Source of the DNA: Actinomycetota bacterium
Lineage (GTDB): Bacteria; Acidobacteriota; Blastocatellia; Chloracidobacteriales; Chloracidobacteriaceae
Direction: 5' to 3'
Length of the DNA: 9,384 nt
Assembly: GCA_013298335.1 (NCBI GenBank)
Contig: JAAFHI010000074.1
Location: forward strand, 1 to 9,384
The translations under genes were made by a program, and so were the position numbers. Under the pieces are notes generated by a model. That model was not told the DNA's origin and did no database searches. It saw nothing but the letters and a program-made list of their open reading frames with translations. Below are positions 5,796 through 9,384 of the stretch, piece after piece (position 1 is the first letter of the stretch; every line of letters begins with the position of its first letter).

Positions 5796-6379
5796 CAGAA
5801 CCCTTCAAGCATCGAGGTGACGACCGAACGGGCGAAATCGCGCGCGATGCGGTCAACCGCCGGGTCTTCCTCGTTGAAAAACGAGCGCGGGTCGGCGGAA
5901 AACTCATATTCGCCGCGATATTCGATGTTCTGGTTGTCGAACAGCACCTTGTTGCTCGTCTGATCGCGCAGCGTGATGCCCGCCCGGATCGTGACCGAGT
6001 AAATCCGCGCGAGTCCGCGGTTGTCGAGCAGCGCCGGGCCGGTCACGAGCGATTTCACGTCGCCCCCGATGACCGCGTCGGCCTGCTTCGGGTCGTTGAT
6101 GAGCGAAACCGGCAGACGGCGCTTGAGAATTTCCTCGGAAATCGCGGCGGTGAACTTCTGCTCGATTCGATAGCGCAGCGTACTGTTGGTCAGCGGCTGA
6201 ACCGCAATGGTACGGATATTTTTCGGCAGCGATCCGCCGCGCCCGACCTGTTTGTAGCCGCATGGGGCCGCGCCGAGGCTGGCAAAGAGAAGCAACGCCG
6301 CGAACATCGGAAAAAGAAGGGATGAGGGATGAGGGATGAGGGATGAATTCCCTCTTTTTGAAAGGAAAGGCATTGGCAT
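5795..6379 (-). CDS. lptE: LptE-like LPS-assembly lipoprotein
   Basis: The mature region begins CGYKQVGRGGSLP, followed by KNIRTIAVQPLTNSTLRYRIEQKF, the usual opening of LptE, the outer-membrane lipoprotein that plugs LptD during lipopolysaccharide delivery. The rest (SEEILKRRLP..., an alternating strand-helix domain ending FARSVVTSML) fits in length. The signal sequence runs from M-P-M-P-F-L-S-K-R through LLFPMFAALLLFASLG to Cys40. The lipobox G-A-A-P-C is atypical because Pro precedes the Cys. The longest frame starts at 6418, but that ATG overlaps a likely -10 box, so 6379 is preferred; ATGs at 6373 and 6307 are possible and none has a good Shine-Dalgarno. Residues 12-21 are encoded by a heptamer array. 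It is convergent with merR and downstream of bchM on the same strand. Confidence 0.8.
   Translation of the reverse strand: MPMPFLSKRGNSSLIPHPSSLLFPMFAALLLFASLGAAPCGYKQVGRGGSLPKNIRTIAVQPLTNSTLRYRIEQKFTAAISEEILKRRLPVSLINDPKQADAVIGGDVKSLVTGPALLDNRGLARIYSVTIRAGITLRDQTSNKVLFDNQNIEYRGEYEFSADPRSFFNEEDPAVDRIARDFARSVVTSMLEGF
6319..6346. repeat. Heptamer array (GGGATGA x4) inside the lptE signal region
   Basis: Four exact copies of GGGATGA on the plus strand, read as TCATCCC on the coding strand, where they encode S-S-L-I-P-H-P-S-S-L. Because 7 is not a multiple of 3, loss or gain of one unit would shift the frame for starts at 6379, 6373 or 6418, but not for the ATG at 6307. Confidence 0.9.
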
Positions 6380-6416
6380 GGCGGTATTCCGGGAGAAGGA
6401 TTTTCGGTGACGCCGC

Positions 6417-6444
6417 ATTGTACCGACGATTCACCGAACGCCAA
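6417..6444 (-). promoter_or_regulatory. Candidate lptE promoter
   Basis: On the minus strand, TTGGCG (6439-6444) and TACAAT (6417-6422) are 16 bases apart; the -10 matches consensus at five of six positions. Transcription would begin near 6410, leaving a leader of about 30 bases before the ATG at 6379. A heptamer array overlaps and continues upstream of the -35. Confidence 0.5.
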
Positions 6445-6476
6445 CCCCCAAAACCCAGCCCCTAAAACCCAAAACC
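6442..6476. repeat. Degenerate heptamer array (CAAAACC family) between bchM and lptE
   Basis: Five 7-base units in register: CAACCCC, CAAAACC, CAGCCCC, TAAAACC, CAAAACC. On the coding strand it begins 6 bases after the bchM stop and runs into the -35 region of the candidate lptE promoter. Confidence 0.65.
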
Positions 6477-6482
6477 TGCTTT

Positions 6483-7163
6483 TCAGCGTTTTCGAAGTTC
6501 CACGACCGTCGATTGATAGAACCGGCAGTTGACGTGGCGCGTCCGCCCGACGCGCATGGGCGTCTCGGCGGCGATGCGTTCGAACAGCCGGGCCGCCTTA
6601 ATCTGCGCGATGGCGGGCGAGGTGTTGCCCTTCGGGAAAAGCTGGCCGACCTTGTGCATGACTTCGAGGAGCATCGTGCTCGGCGTGAACGTGAAGAACA
6701 TCGCCTCGTCGGTATGGGCCGCGAGGTGGCCGATCAGCGCCATCAAGTCGTTCTCGTTGTAGTAGATAAGGCTGTCGAGGCAGACCGTGAAATCGAAGTG
6801 GTCCGTCACGCCGTAGAAATCCGACACCTTGAAATTTGCGTTGTGGAAGCCCTCGCGGGCGGCGCGCTGGTTGGCTGATTCGACCTCGCGCTCGGAAATG
6901 TCCACGCCGGTGACCTTCGCGCCCGCGCCCGCGAGCCGGAAGGCAAACGCGCCGGGACCGCATCCGGCGTCGAGTACGCTTTTCCCCTTGAGATTGCCCG
7001 CCCATTCGAGCATCGCCGCCATCGTCTGTTCGCGGCCCTCGATGATGCTGCGCTGGATGCGGTTGAGGGATTCGCCGCGCGAAAACCGCTGCCATTTTTC
7101 GAATCCGGTGGTGTTGAAATAGGTGCGAATGCGTTCCTGCGCGGTCGTGTAGGCGGTCGTCAT
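6483..7163 (-). CDS. bchM: Mg-protoporphyrin IX O-methyltransferase-like protein
   Basis: A 226-aa class I SAM-dependent methyltransferase. The N-terminus YFNTTGFEKWQRF (15-27), LNRIQRSIIEGREQT (33-47), then SAM motif I VLDAGCGPGAF (63-73) and VDIS with Asp88 follow the order in BchM/ChlM. Later family marks are CLDSLIYY (128-135), FTFTPSTMLLEVMHKVG followed by LFPKGN, and a C-terminal FYQS-VVELRK. BchM transfers a methyl group to the ring-C propionate of Mg-protoporphyrin IX in chlorophyll synthesis. The whole-length resemblance is good by eye, but paralogues acting on other substrates cannot be excluded. No Mg-chelatase, cyclase or other bch/puf gene is in the window. The ATG at 7163 has GGAG about 10 bases upstream. 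It is divergent from pyk and followed by lptE. Confidence 0.72.
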   Translation of the reverse strand: MTTAYTTAQERIRTYFNTTGFEKWQRFSRGESLNRIQRSIIEGREQTMAAMLEWAGNLKGKSVLDAGCGPGAFAFRLAGAGAKVTGVDISEREVESANQRAAREGFHNANFKVSDFYGVTDHFDFTVCLDSLIYYNENDLMALIGHLAAHTDEAMFFTFTPSTMLLEVMHKVGQLFPKGNTSPAIAQIKAARLFERIAAETPMRVGRTRHVNCRFYQSTVVELRKR

Positions 7164-7276
7164 CTGGGGGCGGCTCCGAAATCGGGGAATTTTTGGATTG
7201 AAAGGCTCTTTCCAACGTCCAAAGCTGCCCGCTGAAAGTCAAGGAAAAGGATTCGGGGCCTTCGGGTCGCCCGTGA

Positions 7277-7306
7277 GTGACGTCCGAGTGTGAGTTGGGA
7301 TACACT
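7277..7306 (+). promoter_or_regulatory. Candidate pyk promoter
   Basis: GTGACG (7277-7282) and TACACT (7301-7306) are 18 bases apart. The -10 is good and the -35 moderate. Transcription from about 7313 would exclude a GTG at 7290 as start, supporting the ATG at 7350. The rest of the 186-base divergent region toward bchM shows no clear operator. Confidence 0.35.
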
Positions 7307-7349
7307 CGCGCGGCAATCCGCCGAAACCAACTTCTGTAGGAACTTACTT

Positions 7350-8780
7350 ATGGCACGCGCCAAAATCGTCGCCACCATCGGCCCCGCGTCCAGTTCGCCG
7401 GAAATGTTGCGCGCCCTGCTGCTGTCGGGCGTCAACGTCGCCCGCATCAACATGTCGCACGGGGCGCACGAGTCGCACGCGGAGGTCATTCGAAACCTGC
7501 GTACGCTCGCCGCCGAACTCAACCAGCCGCTCTCCATTCTGGTGGACCTGTGCGGGCCGAAAATCCGTACCGGAAAACTGGTGGACGGCCACTCCGTCAT
7601 GCTGCACGCCGGGGACCGCATCGTGCTGACGCCCGAGGAAATCCTCGGCACCGCCGAGCGCGTGACGTGCAGTTACGACCAGTTGGCGTTTGACGCCAAG
7701 CCCGGCGACCGCGTCCTCATTGATGACGGCCTGATCGAACTCACCGTCACGGCCATTCACGGTGCGGACGTCGAGTGCCTCATCATCAACGGCGGCACCC
7801 TCAGCGAGCGCAAGGGCGTGAACCTGCCGAGCATTCCGACCTCGCTGCCCTCGATGACCGACAAGGACCGCGTCGACCTCAAGTTCGGCATTGAAATGGG
7901 CGTGGATTACGTCGCGCTGTCGTTCGTCCGCCGGGCGGAGGACTGCCAGCAGTGCAAGGCGTTCATCGCGGAACTCGGTGCAAATACGCCGCTTATCGCC
8001 AAGATCGAAAAGCCGGAAGCGCTGACGCAGCTCGATGAAATTCTCGACATCGTGGACGGCGTGATGGTCGCGCGCGGCGACCTCGGCGTGGAAGCCGAAA
8101 CCGAGCGCGTGCCGATTTACCAGAAGGAAATCATCCGCCACGCGATGCGGAAGGGGAAAATCGTCATTACCGCGACCCAGATGTTGCAGTCGATGGTCGA
8201 AAACCCGCGCCCGACCCGCGCCGAGGCCTCGGACGTGGCGAACGCCATTCTCGACGGCACGGACGCGGTCATGCTGTCGGCGGAATCGGCGGCGGGCGCG
8301 TACCCGGTCGAATCGGTCCGGACCATGCGCCGGATCATCGACTACACCGAGGAGACGCTCCACGATCACAGCTCGGGCCGATCGCAGAGCAAGGGCTTTA
8401 TGCACCTTCAGACCGGCTCGTCGCTCCGGGCGCTGTCGGAAGCCGCGGTCTTTGCAGCGGAGGACATCAACGGAAAGGTCATCGCGGTCTACACCGAGGG
8501 CGGCAAGATGGCCCGCTCGCTGGCACTGCTCCGTCCGCGGCAGCGGATCGCGGCGATGACGTCGTCGCCCGAGACCTACCGGCAGTTGTCGGCGGTCTGG
8601 GGCATCGAACCGCTCCTCCTGACGAGTCCGGCGGACATGAGTACGCTGTTCCGCCTCGGCGATGAACTGCTCGTCCAGCTTGGCTGGGTCAAAAAAGGCG
8701 ACCGAATCGTCGTCCTCGCCGGAAAACTGAGCGGCTTGCCGGTCGGGAATCTGGTTCATCTGCATAAAGTCGGGGAGTAA
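7350..8780 (+). CDS. pyk: Pyruvate kinase, K+-independent type predicted
   Basis: A 476-aa pyruvate kinase, which makes pyruvate and ATP from phosphoenolpyruvate and ADP in the last step of glycolysis. The start is the ATG giving MARAKIVATIGPASSS, with AGGA 8 bases upstream. Landmarks are RINMSHG with R32, N34 and S36, the B-domain after DLCGPKIRTG (66-75), and IAKIEKPEA with catalytic Lys218 and metal ligand Glu220. MVARGDLGVE (239-248) with Asp244 and ATQMLQSM follow, and a C-terminal regulatory-type domain ends KLSGLPVGNLVHLHKVGE. At the position equivalent to muscle Glu117 this protein has Lys71, in D-L-C-G-P-K-I-R, which is the K+-independent pattern. ATQMLQSM has Gln where Glu is commonest. 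Full length, intact. A nonamer array starts directly after the TAA. Confidence 0.95.
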   Translation: MARAKIVATIGPASSSPEMLRALLLSGVNVARINMSHGAHESHAEVIRNLRTLAAELNQPLSILVDLCGPKIRTGKLVDGHSVMLHAGDRIVLTPEEILGTAERVTCSYDQLAFDAKPGDRVLIDDGLIELTVTAIHGADVECLIINGGTLSERKGVNLPSIPTSLPSMTDKDRVDLKFGIEMGVDYVALSFVRRAEDCQQCKAFIAELGANTPLIAKIEKPEALTQLDEILDIVDGVMVARGDLGVEAETERVPIYQKEIIRHAMRKGKIVITATQMLQSMVENPRPTRAEASDVANAILDGTDAVMLSAESAAGAYPVESVRTMRRIIDYTEETLHDHSSGRSQSKGFMHLQTGSSLRALSEAAVFAAEDINGKVIAVYTEGGKMARSLALLRPRQRIAAMTSSPETYRQLSAVWGIEPLLLTSPADMSTLFRLGDELLVQLGWVKKGDRIVVLAGKLSGLPVGNLVHLHKVGE

Positions 8781-8821
8781 GAGTCTCGGGAGTCTCGGGA
8801 GTCTTGAGGGTCTTGGGAGTC
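8781..8821. repeat. Nonamer array, inverted orientation, abutting the pyk stop
   Basis: Units GAGTCTCGG, GAGTCTCGG, GAGTCTTGA, GGGTCTTGG and a partial GAGTC begin at the first base after the pyk TAA. Positions 8799-8821 are an exact 23-bp inverted match to 8910-8932. Confidence 0.88.
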
Positions 8822-8900
8822 AAATATTTCCGGGAAAGGTTCAGGAGTCACGGTTTTTGAAAATGCGAGTCAAGAAATGCGAATCCGGGTCAATTCTGAA

Positions 8901-8940
8901 GACTCTCAAGACTCCCAAGACCCTCAAGACTCCCAAGACT
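8901..8940. repeat. Nonamer array upstream of the NADAR gene
   Basis: Units GACTCTCAA, GACTCCCAA, GACCCTCAA, GACTCCCAA, then GACT. It ends 4 bases before the NADAR start codon and pairs with 8799-8821 as a 23-bp exact inverted repeat, extendable outward with a few mismatches. The 88 bases between the arms show no gene. Confidence 0.88.
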
Positions 8941-8944
8941 TTTC

Positions 8945-9384
8945 ATGGCGATTTACTTTTTTACCTCAACCGACGAATACGGGTTTCTGTCGAATTTTTC
9001 GCGCCACGAGTTCGAACTCGACGGACACCGCTGGCCGACCGTCGAGCACTACTTTCAGGCGCAGAAGTTTCCCGGAACGCCGCTGTTCGGGCGCATCCGC
9101 AACGCGCCAGGGCCAAAGGACGCCAAAGCCCTCGGGCGGACGCGCGACGTGAAAATCCGTCCGGACTGGGACGAAGTTCGCGATGACGTGATGCGCCGGG
9201 CGATCTGGCGCAAGTTTGAAGTTCACGCCGACCTTGCGGCGCGCCTGCTCGCGACCGGCGACGAGGAACTGATCGAAAACGCGCCGAACGATTACTACTG
9301 GGGCAGCGGCGCGGACGGCTCCGGCCTCAACATGACCGGCAAGCTCCTGATGGAACTGCGGGCGGAATTACGAGGGCATGGGGG
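8945..9384 (+). CDS. NADAR-family N-glycosidase (YbiA-like), 3' partial
   Basis: The reading frame from the ATG at 8945 is open to the right edge (146 codons); the protein is nearly complete for a family of about 150-170 aa. It matches YbiA along its length: INFYSTSD-like start MAIYFFTSTDEYGFLSNF, then WPTVEHYFQAQKF (30-42). Next are a DWDEVRDDVMRRAIWRKF helix, LLATGDEELIENAPNDYYWG, and GLNMTGKLLMELR at the end. NADAR proteins cleave N-glycosidic bonds of riboflavin-pathway intermediates or of ADP-ribose on guanine or other acceptors; which applies here cannot be told. An in-frame TGA at 8897-8899 with no start after it other than this ATG fixes the start. No Shine-Dalgarno is present: the nonamer array occupies the position where one would lie. 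No DarT-like toxin is visible upstream. Confidence 0.88.
   Translation, partial: MAIYFFTSTDEYGFLSNFSRHEFELDGHRWPTVEHYFQAQKFPGTPLFGRIRNAPGPKDAKALGRTRDVKIRPDWDEVRDDVMRRAIWRKFEVHADLAARLLATGDEELIENAPNDYYWGSGADGSGLNMTGKLLMELRAELRGHG

Noticed and set aside
5579..6325. 248-codon plus-strand frame across the palindromic element and lptE
   Set aside because: It crosses the end of merR and the repeat and runs antisense to lptE; the composition is typical of a shadow frame.
7290..7349. Upstream GTG start for pyruvate kinase adding 20 residues
   Set aside because: The extension is unlike any pyruvate kinase N-terminus, it overlaps the candidate promoter, and the ATG at 7350 has a ribosome binding site and the family-typical start.
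7344..8765. 473-codon minus-strand frame opposite pyruvate kinase
   Set aside because: Shadow of a highly conserved GC-rich gene on the other strand; no recognisable domain.

Overview
The window is GC-rich bacterial chromosome from a Gram-negative organism: an LptE-like outer-membrane LPS-assembly lipoprotein is present, and coding density is ordinary. The phylum cannot be fixed from the sequence. The TMTC-like membrane protein with TPRs and the heavy load of intergenic short repeats would fit a PVC-type or similar environmental lineage, but that is a guess. A BchM-like Mg-protoporphyrin methyltransferase raises the possibility of a (bacterio)chlorophyll-making organism; no other photosynthesis gene is visible.

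Layout from left to right. (1) The 3' part of a multi-pass TMTC-like membrane protein with C-terminal TPR repeats (+, runs in from the left edge). (2) A 565-base gene-free stretch with several short tandem arrays of 7- or 9-base period, a hairpin with a T-run and a candidate promoter. (3) An exported redoxin (+) followed by a strong, probably bidirectional terminator. (4) A foldback (MITE-like) element of about 343 bp with 10-bp flanking direct repeats, inserted at the stop codon of the next gene. (5) A compact minus-strand operon: MEST-like alpha/beta hydrolase, then a 147-aa protein with a zinc-ribbon-like Cys motif (ATGA overlap), then a 130-aa unknown (6-base gap). (6) Divergently, a MerR-family regulator (+) with a textbook MerR-type promoter, a 15-bp dyad inside a 19-bp spacer. 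(7) A 28-bp perfect inverted repeat that exactly fills the space between the merR and lptE stop codons. (8) lptE (-), then bchM-like (-). (9) Divergent pyruvate kinase (+), then a NADAR-family gene (+, cut by the right edge), separated by nonamer arrays facing each other as an inverted repeat.

The genes do not form one pathway; most are housekeeping or stand-alone functions. The unusual content is between the genes. Two unrelated foldback elements and at least seven arrays of 7-mer or 9-mer units lie in about 9.4 kb, often touching stop codons, and once apparently inside a signal-peptide coding region. This repeat pattern is the best candidate for something undescribed.
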